DNA from: Dietzia aurantiaca
Lineage (GTDB): Bacteria; Actinomycetota; Actinomycetes; Mycobacteriales; Mycobacteriaceae
Assembly (NCBI RefSeq): GCF_021033825.1
Contig: NZ_JAIFXZ010000009.1
Location: 1-64,000 of the forward strand
Length of the DNA: 64,000 bases
Reading direction: 5' to 3'
Shown here piece by piece: positions 54,893 through 63,604 of the stretch. Positions within the stretch are counted from its first letter, which is position 1; every line of letters begins with the position of its first letter. A program made the translations under genes and the position numbers. Under the pieces are notes generated by a model. The model was not told the origin of the DNA. It was given only the letters and a program-made list of their open reading frames with translations, and searched no databases.

Positions 54893-55141
54893 TCAGACGG
54901 TGGTGCGGGTGCGGGCGCGGCGACGCTTGAGTGCGCGACGCTCGTCCTCGCTCATGCCACCCCAGACGCCGGCGTCCTGGCCGGACTCGAGGGCCCAGGA
55001 GAGGCACTCCGCGGTCACGGGGCAGCGGTTACAGACGATCTTCGCCTCGGCGATCTGGGCGAGGGCGGGACCGGAATTGCCGACGGGGAAGAACAGCTCG
55101 GGATCCTCGTCGCGGCAGATGGCCTTGTGGCGCCAATCCAT
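54893..55141 (-). CDS. whiB1: WhiB-family iron-sulfur regulator WhiB1
   Basis: An 82-residue essential 4Fe-4S protein that binds sigma-A and senses nitric oxide in mycobacteria. It starts MDWRHKAICRDEDPELFF and has four cysteines (one in AICRDE, two in CNRC, one in ECLSW), followed by GVWGGMSEDERRALKRR. It is close to identical with the mycobacterial protein in the core. The ATG at 55141 has AAGGAG upstream. The C-terminal tail RARTRTTV is basic. A Crp-like site lies about 260 nt upstream. Confidence 0.95.
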   Translation of the reverse strand: MDWRHKAICRDEDPELFFPVGNSGPALAQIAEAKIVCNRCPVTAECLSWALESGQDAGVWGGMSEDERRALKRRRARTRTTV

Positions 55142-55531
55142 GGGGAACTCCTTGTTGTGTGAGACCGTGGTCGGATGCGCCGGGCAGCACGAAACCACCG
55201 TCGTCGACGCGCAGACCGGTACGATCTACGGATAGACGAGCGTGATGTCGACACCCGGCGGGGTGGTGGGGATGTACCCGCTCCGCGGGCTCACTCCGTT
55301 TCGGAGAGGCTCCCGGTTAAGGCAAGGCAAACACGGTGTGTCTGCGCTGTTACGAATGATCGTCCCACGATTTGCGGACAAGTCAACCCTCTTCGGCGGC
55401 GATGTGGTAAAGGTCACGCGGTTTGTCAAATCACGCAGAAAGCGCACCACAGAGCACGTAATCGGTGTTACGGATCGCACTCCGACCGGCCGGTACGCCC
55501 TCCCCGAACCGCGGCGGCCTAGTCTTGGGTG
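55142..55531. promoter_or_regulatory. whiB1 promoter and leader region with a Crp-like site
   Basis: A 390-bp gap without a gene, lower in GC than the surroundings. On the minus strand, TTGACT (55386-55381) and GATCAT (55361-55356, 19-nt spacer) are a plausible promoter with a start near 55350 and a leader of about 210 nt. TGTGG-N6-TCACG at 55403-55418 matches 8 of 10 core bases of the Crp consensus and is centred near -60. A second -35-like TTGACA lies at 55429-55424. The right end holds TAGTCT (55520-55525), the -10 box of the divergent membrane-protein gene. Confidence 0.55.
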
Positions 55532-55993
55532 GTGAACACCAGGCGACCTGATAACCACGGCCACCCGGCCGATCCGCGAACCGCGATCCCGGCCCCGGTC
55601 CGACTCGCCGGCTGGATCTCCTCGGCCCAGGGGCTCATCGGGCTGGTGACGGCGCTCGCGTTGATCGTGCGCGCGATCGGCGGCCACCGCGAGGAGACCG
55701 TGGTGATCAGTGGCTACGCGACCGCCGGTTGGTTCGTGATCCTCGGGGGCGGTCTCATGGCCGCCGGGATCGGCCTCCTGACAGGTCGTCGCTGGGGCCG
55801 CGGCCTGGTGCTGATCGCCGAGCTGCTGATCCTGGTCGCGGTGGGGTCGAGCGTGTTCGGAGCCACCGGGTCGGCGATCTTCGGCGAGGTGGGACTCGTC
55901 CTGTACGCCGGTGCCATCGCCCTGGCGGTGTCGTGTGCGGTCGCGCTGGCGTCCCTGCTGCGGCGCGAGGCCGTCGAGTGGTACGCGGCCTGA
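55532..55993 (+). CDS. four-helix membrane protein of unknown function
   Basis: A 153-residue protein with a 30-residue polar N-terminus and four hydrophobic segments (about residues 28-48, 62-82, 86-107 and 120-143). No catalytic or binding motif is seen. The GTG at 55532 follows TAGTCT by 6 nt, so the mRNA is probably leaderless; GTG at 55529 is an alternative. It diverges from whiB1 and converges on the beta-propeller gene with 23 nt between stops. I do not recognise the family. Confidence 0.75.
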   Translation: MNTRRPDNHGHPADPRTAIPAPVRLAGWISSAQGLIGLVTALALIVRAIGGHREETVVISGYATAGWFVILGGGLMAAGIGLLTGRRWGRGLVLIAELLILVAVGSSVFGATGSAIFGEVGLVLYAGAIALAVSCAVALASLLRREAVEWYAA

Positions 55994-56016
55994 TCCCGGA
56001 GCCGTGTGGGCAGCCC

Positions 56017-57420
56017 TCAGGCGTGCATCTTGTAGGCGTGGATCTCGCCCGAGCGGCGCTCGTAGAGAATGTCGCCGATCTGTGACAGGCCGGTGATGTC
56101 GGCCTCGTCGTCGTCGTTCTGGAGGGCTGCGCCGGCCCCGTGGTCATCACCGCCGCCGTCACCGCCGTCGTCGGCGGGCGAGGCGTCCAGTCGCCGGATC
56201 TCCACCCCGGAGCCGTGGTCGACGGCCAGGAACCCGCCCGCCCGCGGGACCAGCACCCAGTCGCGCGCCGTGCGATCCTCCGGGTCCGGCGACCACCCGC
56301 CCGTCAGACCGGGCCCCGTGGTCTCGAGCGCCGTCCACACGTACGCGCCGGTGCCCAGGTCGAAGACGTGCGTGGCGGCGCCGTCGAACCAGCGGAGCTG
56401 CTTGTCGTCGCCCGCCACCGCGGAAGGGGAGGGCAGACGCCCGGGCTCGCCGGGAAGAGCCAACACGGGGGAGTAGTCCGTCGGTGAGGTGAACCATTCG
56501 ACCGCCCAGTCGTCGCCGCGGCGTGTCAGCCCCAGCGCACCGTCGTCGGTCGTGCCGAGCACCCACAGCTCGTCCGCCCCGGTCACATCGGAGGCGATGT
56601 CCTCCGGCTTCCGGTTGTCCTCCGGCACTGTCTCGGACAGCGTCAGGCGCGCGGAATCGTCATCGGGGCAGCGCTCCGCCACGACGAAGCGTTGGTCGGT
56701 GAGGGCGGCCGAGCCGAGAGTGCATCCGCTACGGGGCTGCATGCCCGCCTCCTGCGGCGCGTCCACGGCCCCGTACTCGATCGTGCGGACCAGGTCGTCA
56801 CGCCAGATCTCCAGGCGCTCGGGGCTCATCGCGAGCGCGTGCCGCCAGGTGCTGGTCAGCTCCATGGTGTCCGGGAAGGCGCTCTGGCGGGTGCCGGCGT
56901 AGTGCTGGGCTGTCGGGTCCAGTGAGGTGACGTCGCTGCAGCCGGCCGCCCCGTCGAAGGCCGCGACGAGCACGTCGGAGTAGAAGGTGGCCGCGCAGAA
57001 ATGGCCGACGTGTGAGTAGGACCAGCGCTGCTCGCCCGAGCCGGCGTCGCGGCCCACGAGCGTGCCGTCGGGGCTGACGGTGACGAGGTTGCCCTTGGTG
57101 GTGAGCGGGGCGCCCGTGCCCGCGGAGCCGTGGGACCAGAGCGGCTCGAGGGTGGACGGGGTCGCGGTGGCCGGACCGTAGACGGGCTGCTCGACGTCGG
57201 CGGGGGCGAATTCGGACCGGGTCGCCGAGCCGTTGACCAGGATGAGGCCGGCGGTCACCGCCATGACTAGCGCGATGGTCCCCGCGGTGACGAGGTCACG
57301 CCGAGTCCGCCTCTCGGAGGGGACGCGGCGTCGCGCCGCGGGGGTGGGATCGTCCGGGGCGACGGGGCCGTCCGCGTCGGCGCGGTCCGATCCCGACCCC
57401 GCGGGTGGTGCGGAGCTCAG
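56017..57420 (-). CDS. membrane-anchored PQQ-like beta-propeller protein (Rv3212 type)
   Basis: A secreted or anchored propeller protein: after a membrane helix come repeated Trp/Asp/Gly blades (LVGRDAGSGEQRWSYSH, VFDLGTGAYVWTALE). The only ATG or GTG start is at 57264, inside the membrane helix. The frame stays open upstream and encodes a Pro/Arg-rich tail ending in RRTRRD, the rest of the helix, and a CTG at 57420 whose last bases overlap the rhlE stop as CTGA. I therefore place the start at this CTG (467 residues); ATG 57264 would give 415 residues with a broken helix. The acidic loop near the C-terminus is disordered. Confidence 0.65.
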   Translation of the reverse strand: MSSAPPAGSGSDRADADGPVAPDDPTPAARRRVPSERRTRRDLVTAGTIALVMAVTAGLILVNGSATRSEFAPADVEQPVYGPATATPSTLEPLWSHGSAGTGAPLTTKGNLVTVSPDGTLVGRDAGSGEQRWSYSHVGHFCAATFYSDVLVAAFDGAAGCSDVTSLDPTAQHYAGTRQSAFPDTMELTSTWRHALAMSPERLEIWRDDLVRTIEYGAVDAPQEAGMQPRSGCTLGSAALTDQRFVVAERCPDDDSARLTLSETVPEDNRKPEDIASDVTGADELWVLGTTDDGALGLTRRGDDWAVEWFTSPTDYSPVLALPGEPGRLPSPSAVAGDDKQLRWFDGAATHVFDLGTGAYVWTALETTGPGLTGGWSPDPEDRTARDWVLVPRAGGFLAVDHGSGVEIRRLDASPADDGGDGGGDDHGAGAALQNDDDEADITGLSQIGDILYERRSGEIHAYKMHA

Positions 57421-59003
57421 CCCTGGCTCGCCTGGTCGCCGGCGCCACCCTGACCGCCGGAAGAAGGACGACGACGCCGCCGACGCCGCCGCGGGGAGCT
57501 TCCCTCACCGGACGAGGTGCCGGGGTCCGATGAGTCGGGCCCGGCCCCCGAGTCGCTGGCGGGGGGCGAGTCGTGGTCCCGGGTCCGGCCCGGGGTGCCG
57601 TTCTCGCCGGAGGGCCCTCCCCGGGTACGCCGGCGGCGCGGCTGCGACCCGGAGTCGCCGCCCGCGCCGCCCCCGGTGGTGCCACGCTGGCTCTGGTCGT
57701 CGCGGCGACGGCCGGAGCCGGTGCCCGTCGGGGCGCCGATGCGGCCACCCGCGCTCTCCGGGATGCCGAGGTCGGCGCGCAGGTGCGCCGAGGTGGAGTA
57801 GGTCTCGGCGGGCTCGCCGAAGTCCAGCCCGAGCGCCTTGTCGATCAGGCCCCAGCGGGGCAGGTCGTCCCAGTCGACGAGGGTGATCGCGACGCCCTTG
57901 CGGCCGGCGCGGCCGGTCCGGCCGATCCGGTGGACGTAGGTCTTCTCGTCCTCCGGGCACTGGTAGTTGATGACGTGCGTGACGTCGTCCACGTCGATGC
58001 CGCGGGCCGCGACGTCGGTGGCCACGAGCACGTCCACGTCACCGGAGCGGAACGCCTTGAGTGACTTCTCGCGGGCGCCCTGGCCGAGGTCGCCGTGGAT
58101 GGCGCCGACCTTGAAACCGCGCTCCGCCAGATCGTCGGCGAGCTTCTGGGCGGTGCGCTTGGTGCGGCAGAAGATCATGGTGGCGCCGCGGCCGTCGGCC
58201 TGCAGGATGCGGGCCACCACCTCTGGCTTGTCCATCGAGTGGGCGCGGTACACGTGCTGCGTGGTGTTCTCGTGCGTGGCGCCCGAGTCCGCCGCCTCGG
58301 CCCGGATGTGCGTGGGCTTGGTGAGGAACGTGCGGGCCAGCGTGATGATCGGCCCCGGCATGGTGGCGGAGAACAGCATGGTCTGACGCTTCTCGGGCAC
58401 CGAGCGCAGGATCTTCTCGATGTCCGGCAGGAAGCCGAGGTCGAGCATCTCGTCGGCCTCGTCGAGCACCAGGACCTCGACCTTGCCCAGGACGAGCTTG
58501 GACTGGTTGGCCAGGTCGAGCAGGCGGCCGGGGGTTCCCACCACCACGTCGACGCCCTTGTCCAGTGCCTCGATCTGCTGCTCGTACGGGGTGCCGCCGT
58601 AGATCGAGAGCACCTTGAGCGGGCGGGTGCCCGAGTCGGTCGGGGCGGTCAGGCCGGTGGCGGCGATCTTGAGGTCCTGCGTGACCTGGATGCACAGCTC
58701 GCGGGTGGGGACGATCACCAGCGCGCGGGGCGTCCCGTCGAGTGGACGGGTGGCCTCACCGGTGGAGATGCGGTGCAGGAGCGGGACGCCGAAGCCGTAG
58801 GTCTTGCCCATGCCGGTGCGGGCCTGACCGATGAGATCGGAGCCCCCGAGCGCCAGCGGGAGGGTGAGTTCCTGGATGGCGAAAGTGTGGGTGATCCCGC
58901 GCTCGCCGAGCGCGGTGACGATCTCCTCCCGGACGCCGAGCTCGGCGAAGCTGGGGGAGGAGTCGGTGGACGGGGCGTCGACGACGGCGGTCGTCGTGGC
59001 CAT
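57417..59003 (-). CDS. rhlE: DEAD-box RNA helicase RhlE
   Basis: A 528-residue ATP-dependent RNA helicase. The Q motif is in FAELGVREEIVTALGERGITHTFAIQ, motif I is ARTGMGKT, motif Ia is PTRELCIQ, the DEAD box is VLDEADEMLDLGF, SAT is FSATMP, and motif VI is HRIGRTGRAG. The last 150 residues are Gly/Arg/Ser-rich and disordered, with a 10-Arg run, as in RNA-binding tails. The ATG at 59003 is used. A CTG at 59042 with GAAAGG 7 nt upstream would add 13 residues. The stop overlaps the next gene in a CTGA. Confidence 0.93.
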   Translation of the reverse strand: MATTTAVVDAPSTDSSPSFAELGVREEIVTALGERGITHTFAIQELTLPLALGGSDLIGQARTGMGKTYGFGVPLLHRISTGEATRPLDGTPRALVIVPTRELCIQVTQDLKIAATGLTAPTDSGTRPLKVLSIYGGTPYEQQIEALDKGVDVVVGTPGRLLDLANQSKLVLGKVEVLVLDEADEMLDLGFLPDIEKILRSVPEKRQTMLFSATMPGPIITLARTFLTKPTHIRAEAADSGATHENTTQHVYRAHSMDKPEVVARILQADGRGATMIFCRTKRTAQKLADDLAERGFKVGAIHGDLGQGAREKSLKAFRSGDVDVLVATDVAARGIDVDDVTHVINYQCPEDEKTYVHRIGRTGRAGRKGVAITLVDWDDLPRWGLIDKALGLDFGEPAETYSTSAHLRADLGIPESAGGRIGAPTGTGSGRRRDDQSQRGTTGGGAGGDSGSQPRRRRTRGGPSGENGTPGRTRDHDSPPASDSGAGPDSSDPGTSSGEGSSPRRRRRRRRPSSGGQGGAGDQASQG

Positions 59004-59290
59004 GCCGTCGACCTCGGTGGTGGTGACATCTGTGGTGGACAGGGCGGTGCCTTTCTCGTCTCGCGCGCTTGGAGTGAGTCGGGCCGAGCAGGTCGGCCTC
59101 GCGAGCGGGGCGCGCACATTTCCACGGGGATCAGGCGATCGCGGGCGACTGTAGGGCCCGGACCCGGGTGTGATCCACGTCCACACATCCTATCCCGTCC
59201 CGCCGCCGAACCCCGGGATCGGGCTAGCCTTGACCACGAGTATCACCGAGGACGGCGTGGCATGCGCCGACGATGAGAAGGGCAGGCACC

Positions 59291-59518
59291 GTGGAGGTCA
59301 AGATCGGCATCGCCGACAGTAATCGTGAGCTCGTGTTCAAGACCGGGATGACGCCCGAGGACGTGCATAGCCGCGTCGAGGCAGCCCTCACCGCCGAGGC
59401 CAAGGCCGTCCTCGAGCTCGAGGACGAGAAGGGGCGCCGCTACCTGGTGTCCACCGATCGCGTGGCGTACGTCGAGATCGGCGAGTCGGCCAGGCGTCCG
59501 GTGGGCTTCCTGTCCTGA
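59291..59518 (+). CDS. DUF3107 family protein (TB9.4-like)
   Basis: A 75-residue conserved actinobacterial protein. VEVKIGIADSNRELVF, a helix (VHSRVEAALTAEAKAVL) and a final strand (YLVSTDRVAYVEIG) suggest a small alpha/beta fold. No function is known. The GTG at 59291 has AAGGG about 8 nt upstream. It converges on the TetR gene, its usual neighbour in mycobacteria. Confidence 0.85.
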   Translation: MEVKIGIADSNRELVFKTGMTPEDVHSRVEAALTAEAKAVLELEDEKGRRYLVSTDRVAYVEIGESARRPVGFLS

Positions 59519-59570
59519 CGGGACGGGGAGCGTCGGCGTGAGCGACGCCGGTACCTCCGGTGTGTGGTTC

Positions 59571-59594
59571 GCCCGGGTCCTCAGGGGCCCGGGC
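59571..59594. terminator. hairpin between the DUF3107 and tetR genes
   Basis: GCCCGGG (59571-59577) pairs with CCCGGGC (59588-59594). It overlaps the last codons and stop of the TetR gene. Modest stem of 7 bp. Confidence 0.4.
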
Positions 59595-60234
59595 GTTCGC
59601 CGTTCTGCCGCGGGATCTTGGACAACCCGCCCCAGCAGAGGGCGACGGTCATGGCCACCGCATCCGCGCGGGGAATGGGCCGCCCGGCGTCCAGCCAGTG
59701 CCCTGCGCTGACGCGGCTCGCGCCGACCAGTCCCACGGCCAGCAGCCGCGAGCGGTGCGCGTCGAGACCGGAGTCCCCCCGCACGAGGTCGTGGACGGCG
59801 TCGGTGCAGCCCTCGGTGGCCCGTTCCAGTTCCCGGCGCACGGTCTCGTCGCCCGGCTCGGAGGCGAACACGAGCCGGAATCCACGGGTGTCGGTGTCGG
59901 CATAGGCGAAGAACGTGTCGACCGCCGCCTCGACGCGGCGGCGGTTGTCGGAGGTCGAGTCGAGCGCCGCGCGGATCCTGGCGAGCAGCTGGTCGACGTG
60001 GTGTCGCAGGACCTCGAGATACAGGTCCCGTTTGGAGTCGAAGTGCTGGTAGAGGACCGGCTTGGAGACCCCGGCCAGGACCGCGATGTCGTCCATCCCG
60101 GCGGCGTGGAAACCCTGGTCCACGAACACCACGCCGGCGGTGTCGATGAGCTGGCGTCGGCGGGCGCTGCGGGGGAGCCGGGCCGCCCTGGCGCGCGCCG
60201 TTCCCGTGGGAAACGGTCCGTCCGGGCTGGTCAT
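59581..60234 (-). CDS. TetR-family transcriptional regulator (Rv3208 type)
   Basis: A 217-residue repressor. The N-terminal helix-turn-helix shows RRRQLIDTAGVVFVDQGFHAAGMDDIAVLAGVSKPVLYQHF-type sequence with the recognition helix KPVLYQHF, and the C-terminal ligand domain is helical. The first 25 residues are a basic tail. Ligand and targets are unknown. The AACCTACG palindrome at 48 kb could be one target, but nothing in the sequence ties them together. Divergent from the DUF3152 gene. Confidence 0.9.
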   Translation of the reverse strand: MTSPDGPFPTGTARARAARLPRSARRRQLIDTAGVVFVDQGFHAAGMDDIAVLAGVSKPVLYQHFDSKRDLYLEVLRHHVDQLLARIRAALDSTSDNRRRVEAAVDTFFAYADTDTRGFRLVFASEPGDETVRRELERATEGCTDAVHDLVRGDSGLDAHRSRLLAVGLVGASRVSAGHWLDAGRPIPRADAVAMTVALCWGGLSKIPRQNGERPGP

Positions 60235-60383
60235 CTTGTGGCTCCTACTCCGCCCGGTCGGAAGTCGACAGGCGTCCGGGCCAGACGGACAATACCCGCA
60301 TCGGCAGTGTGCCGGATGAGGCGGTCGTCGGACGTGTGGGATCGTGGAGGCCTTGAATCGAACGGGACGCGAGGGGTGAACGG

Positions 60384-61403
60384 ATGAGCGACGGGCGTCG
60401 CCCGGGTACGGGCGAGGGGATCTCTGATCCCGGGGCGCGCGGAACCGACCGTGCGCCGTACTACCCGCCGCACGGCGAGCCGCTGCGTGCGCCCTGGGAT
60501 CCGGAGGAGTCCACCCCGGGTCGCCGTCGTTCCGTCCCGGGCTCCCGGGACCACCTGCGCCGCCAGTCCGCGCTGGGGCGCTTCCTGTCCACCTGGGGCT
60601 GGCGCGCCTACGCGATCCCGGTCCTGGTGGTGCTCACCGCGCTCGTGATCGCCGATGCCGTGGTGTCCTCGCGCCCGTCGGACGACGGGACCCCGGCCGC
60701 GACCGAGGAGAGCACCGAGATCATCGGCGTGCCCCTGCCCGGCGAGATCCCGCCGAGCGGCGACCTGCCCGAGGGGGGCCCGTTCGTCGACGCCGGCACC
60801 GGCGGTTTCCGGATCTTGCCGGGCGGAACCGACGTGGTGGGGCGCCCCACCGCGGAGCTGTTCTCCTACTCGGTCGAGGTCGAGAACGGCATCGACACCG
60901 TGGAGTTCGGCGGCGACGACTCGGTGGCGCGGATGGTCGACGCCACCCTGGCCAACCCCAAGAGCTGGACGGCGGACGGGGCGGTGGCGTTCCAGCGGGT
61001 CTCGGACGCCGAGCCGTCGTTCCGGGTCACACTCGCCAGCCCCATGACGGTCCGCGAGAGCTGCGGGTACGACATCGAGCTCGAGTCCAGCTGCTACAAC
61101 TCGACCACCGGTCGCGTGTACCTCAATCTCGCCCGCTGGGTGCGGGGCGCGCGCTCGTTCCAGGGCGACATCGGTTCGTACCGGCAGTATTTGGTCAACC
61201 ACGAGGTCGGGCACGCGATCGGGTTCCCGGCGCACGAGCCGTGCCCGGCGGACGGCGTCCTGGCGCCGGTGATGATGCAGCAGACGTTCGGCGTGAACAA
61301 CAGCGAGATCCACCGTCTGGACCCGGAGGGCGTGGTGCCGGACAACGACGACACCTGCCGCTACAACGCCTGGCCCTTCCCGGACGGTGTCCCGGCCGCG
61401 TGA
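60384..61403 (+). CDS. DUF3152 protein, membrane-anchored zinc metallopeptidase-like
   Basis: A 339-residue protein with a long disordered cytoplasmic N-terminus (about 70 residues), one membrane helix (about 76-95) and an extracytoplasmic domain. The motif NHEVGHAIGFPAHEPC fits a zincin HExxH...H site near residue 270, and several cysteines could form disulfides. Active residues look intact, in contrast to the zincin-like gene at 28.6 kb. Rv3207c is the synteny equivalent. Substrate unknown. Confidence 0.85.
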   Translation: MSDGRRPGTGEGISDPGARGTDRAPYYPPHGEPLRAPWDPEESTPGRRRSVPGSRDHLRRQSALGRFLSTWGWRAYAIPVLVVLTALVIADAVVSSRPSDDGTPAATEESTEIIGVPLPGEIPPSGDLPEGGPFVDAGTGGFRILPGGTDVVGRPTAELFSYSVEVENGIDTVEFGGDDSVARMVDATLANPKSWTADGAVAFQRVSDAEPSFRVTLASPMTVRESCGYDIELESSCYNSTTGRVYLNLARWVRGARSFQGDIGSYRQYLVNHEVGHAIGFPAHEPCPADGVLAPVMMQQTFGVNNSEIHRLDPEGVVPDNDDTCRYNAWPFPDGVPAA

Positions 61404-61454
61404 TGTCGATCATGGCAGGCTTCAGTACCGGACCGGACGAGCAGAGGTGGAGCG

Positions 61455-62690
61455 ATGGACGCCGCAGGTGGGACCACGGGGGAAGCCGCCGAGCAGGGGC
61501 TGCCGCCGTTGGTGCGGCCGGTCGCCGAACTCAGCGCGGACGAGCGGGCGCTGTACTCGCGCCACCTGCTGTTGGGCGCGATCGGTGACGAGGGGCAGCG
61601 CCGCCTGCGCGGCGCCTCAGTGTTCGTGGTCGGTGCGGGCGGCCTGGGCGCGCCGGTGCTGTTGTACCTCGCCGCCGCGGGCGTCGGGAGGATCACGGTC
61701 GTCGACGACGACGAGGTCGATCTCGGCAACCTCCACCGGCAGGTGATCCACTCCGTGGCGGCCGTGGGCCAGCCCAAGGTCGAGTCGGCCCGGGAGCGGC
61801 TGGCCGGGCTGGCGCCCGGGGTCCGCGTCGACGCCCTGCACACCCGTCTCGACGCGTTGAACATCATGGCGCTGCTGGAGGGCCACCACCTGGTGGTGGA
61901 CGGCAGCGACAACTTCGCGACCCGGTACCTCGTCTCGGATGCCTGCGAGGTCGCCGGTATCCCGTTGATCTGGGGGACCATCGATCGCTTCCGCGCGCAA
62001 CTGGCGGTGTTCTGGTCGCGTCCGCCGGCGCCCGCCGAACCGGTGTCGCTGCGTGATCTCTACCCCTCGCCGCCGCCGCCCGGCTCGGTACCCAGTTGTG
62101 CGGAGGCCGGGGTCATCGGCGCGCTGCCCGGGACCGTGGGGTCGATGATGGCGATGGAGGCCGTCAAACTCATCACCGGCGCCGGTCGCCCGCTGCTGGG
62201 CCGCCTGGTGCTGCTGGACCTGCTCGAGGCGACCAACCGCACGGTGAAGATCCGACCGGATCCCTCGCGGGAGCCGGTGACCGAGCTGCCCGACGGCTCC
62301 GATGACGCCTCGTGTGAGGTGCGGTCGCCGGAGCTCGCCGAGGTCCCGACCGTGACGGCCGTCGACCTCGGGTCCGAGCTGGCCGGCCGACCCGGAGCGG
62401 TGGCCCCGGTCCTGGTCGACGTGCGGGGGGCCGGCGAACGCTCGATCGCGCGGATCGACCCCTCGGTGTGGGTGCCGCTCGACACGGTGGCCGAGGACGC
62501 GGCCGACCCGACCGGGCTGCTCGGCCGGGCCGCCGCGCAGGGACCGCTGGTCATCTACTGCAAGTCGGGGATGCGGTCCGCGCGCGCGGCGGCCACGCTG
62601 GCGGCCGCGGGGTTCGCGGGGGTCCGGTCCCTCGAGGGCGGTATCGACGCGTGGACGCGCGACGTCGACCCGTCCCTGCCCGGGTACTGA
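61455..62690 (+). CDS. moeZ: adenylyltransferase/sulfurtransferase MoeZ (ThiF plus rhodanese)
   Basis: A 411-residue fusion that activates the C-terminus of sulfur-carrier proteins (MoaD, ThiS, CysO) and loads sulfur. The ThiF domain has VFVVGAGGLGAPVLLYLAAAG and the R finger in LHRQVIH; SCAEAGVIGALPGTVG holds the catalytic Cys. The rhodanese domain ends with the active-site loop YCKSGMRSARA. The ATG at 61455 has an AGG-rich site upstream. It serves molybdopterin, thiamine and cysteine synthesis. Confidence 0.93.
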   Translation: MDAAGGTTGEAAEQGLPPLVRPVAELSADERALYSRHLLLGAIGDEGQRRLRGASVFVVGAGGLGAPVLLYLAAAGVGRITVVDDDEVDLGNLHRQVIHSVAAVGQPKVESARERLAGLAPGVRVDALHTRLDALNIMALLEGHHLVVDGSDNFATRYLVSDACEVAGIPLIWGTIDRFRAQLAVFWSRPPAPAEPVSLRDLYPSPPPPGSVPSCAEAGVIGALPGTVGSMMAMEAVKLITGAGRPLLGRLVLLDLLEATNRTVKIRPDPSREPVTELPDGSDDASCEVRSPELAEVPTVTAVDLGSELAGRPGAVAPVLVDVRGAGERSIARIDPSVWVPLDTVAEDAADPTGLLGRAAAQGPLVIYCKSGMRSARAAATLAAAGFAGVRSLEGGIDAWTRDVDPSLPGY

Positions 62691-62707
62691 CGGAGGAGGT
62701 GGGTACC

Positions 62708-63604
62708 GTGGTCGACGTGAACGACGAGAGCCTGCCCGCGCACGTACGGGCCGCATTCGGTGCGACGGACGGCAGCGCCGTCCCCGTCGTGGCCGGATCG
62801 GGGACCGGCTGGCTCGTCTCGGCGCCGGGCGGACCGGTGGTGTTGCGTCCGGTCGCGGACACCGCGCTGGCCAACTGGGCGGCCCGCATACGCGAGAACC
62901 TCGAGGTGACCGGCCTGCGCGTGGCCCTGCCGGTGCGCTCGACCGACGGGCGGCACGTCGTCAGCGGGTGGCGCGCGGACCGGGCGGTCTCCGGTCGTCC
63001 GGAGGCCCGGGCCGACGAGACCATCGCGTGGTCGGTCCGCATCAACGCCGCGCTGAGCGAGGTCGAACGCCCCAGGGTGGTGCGTCGTCCGTCGACCAGG
63101 CCGTGGGTCGAGACCGACCTGTTCGGTGTCGCCGAGGCCGCGGCGTGGGACGGCGACCCGGAGCGGGATCTCGCCCCCGGCATGGAGGACCGCGGCACAC
63201 CGTTCGCCACTCATCGCGCCGCCGCCCTGCTCGGGGCCAAGGGGCTCATCCGGCACCGCCGACCCGTCGAGGTGGCCACCCCCGGGCTGGTGCACGGGGA
63301 CCTCGCCCGCGGGCTGCTGTTCGACGCCTCCGCGGAGCCCGCACTGACCGACGTCGTGCCGTACGTCCGGCCCGCCTCGTGGTCCGCCGCGCTCGTCGCG
63401 GTGGACCACCTGTCTTGGGGGACCGTCGACTCCGGCGTCCTCCTGCGGTGGGGTCACCTCGAGGAGTGGCCGCAGATGGTGCTCCGGGCAGCGGTGTTCC
63501 GGCTGGCGGTGCACGCGCTGCACCCGGGCTCGCGACCGGCGGCCATGGACGGCCTGCAGGCGATGGCCCGTCAGGTCGGCGAGTTCGTCGGTGACGCCGC
63601 CTGA
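62708..63604 (+). CDS. TIGR02569 family protein
   Basis: A 298-residue actinobacterial protein with a phosphotransferase-like pattern: HGDLARGLLFD near residue 200 resembles the Brenner motif HGDLxxxN of aminoglycoside/homoserine kinases, with Asn replaced by Leu. The downstream Asp is uncertain. It may therefore be an inactive kinase fold. The GTG at 62708 has GGAGGAGGT 7 nt upstream. It is 17 nt after moeZ and its stop overlaps the next ATG. Function unknown. Confidence 0.8.
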   Translation: MVDVNDESLPAHVRAAFGATDGSAVPVVAGSGTGWLVSAPGGPVVLRPVADTALANWAARIRENLEVTGLRVALPVRSTDGRHVVSGWRADRAVSGRPEARADETIAWSVRINAALSEVERPRVVRRPSTRPWVETDLFGVAEAAAWDGDPERDLAPGMEDRGTPFATHRAAALLGAKGLIRHRRPVEVATPGLVHGDLARGLLFDASAEPALTDVVPYVRPASWSAALVAVDHLSWGTVDSGVLLRWGHLEEWPQMVLRAAVFRLAVHALHPGSRPAAMDGLQAMARQVGEFVGDAA

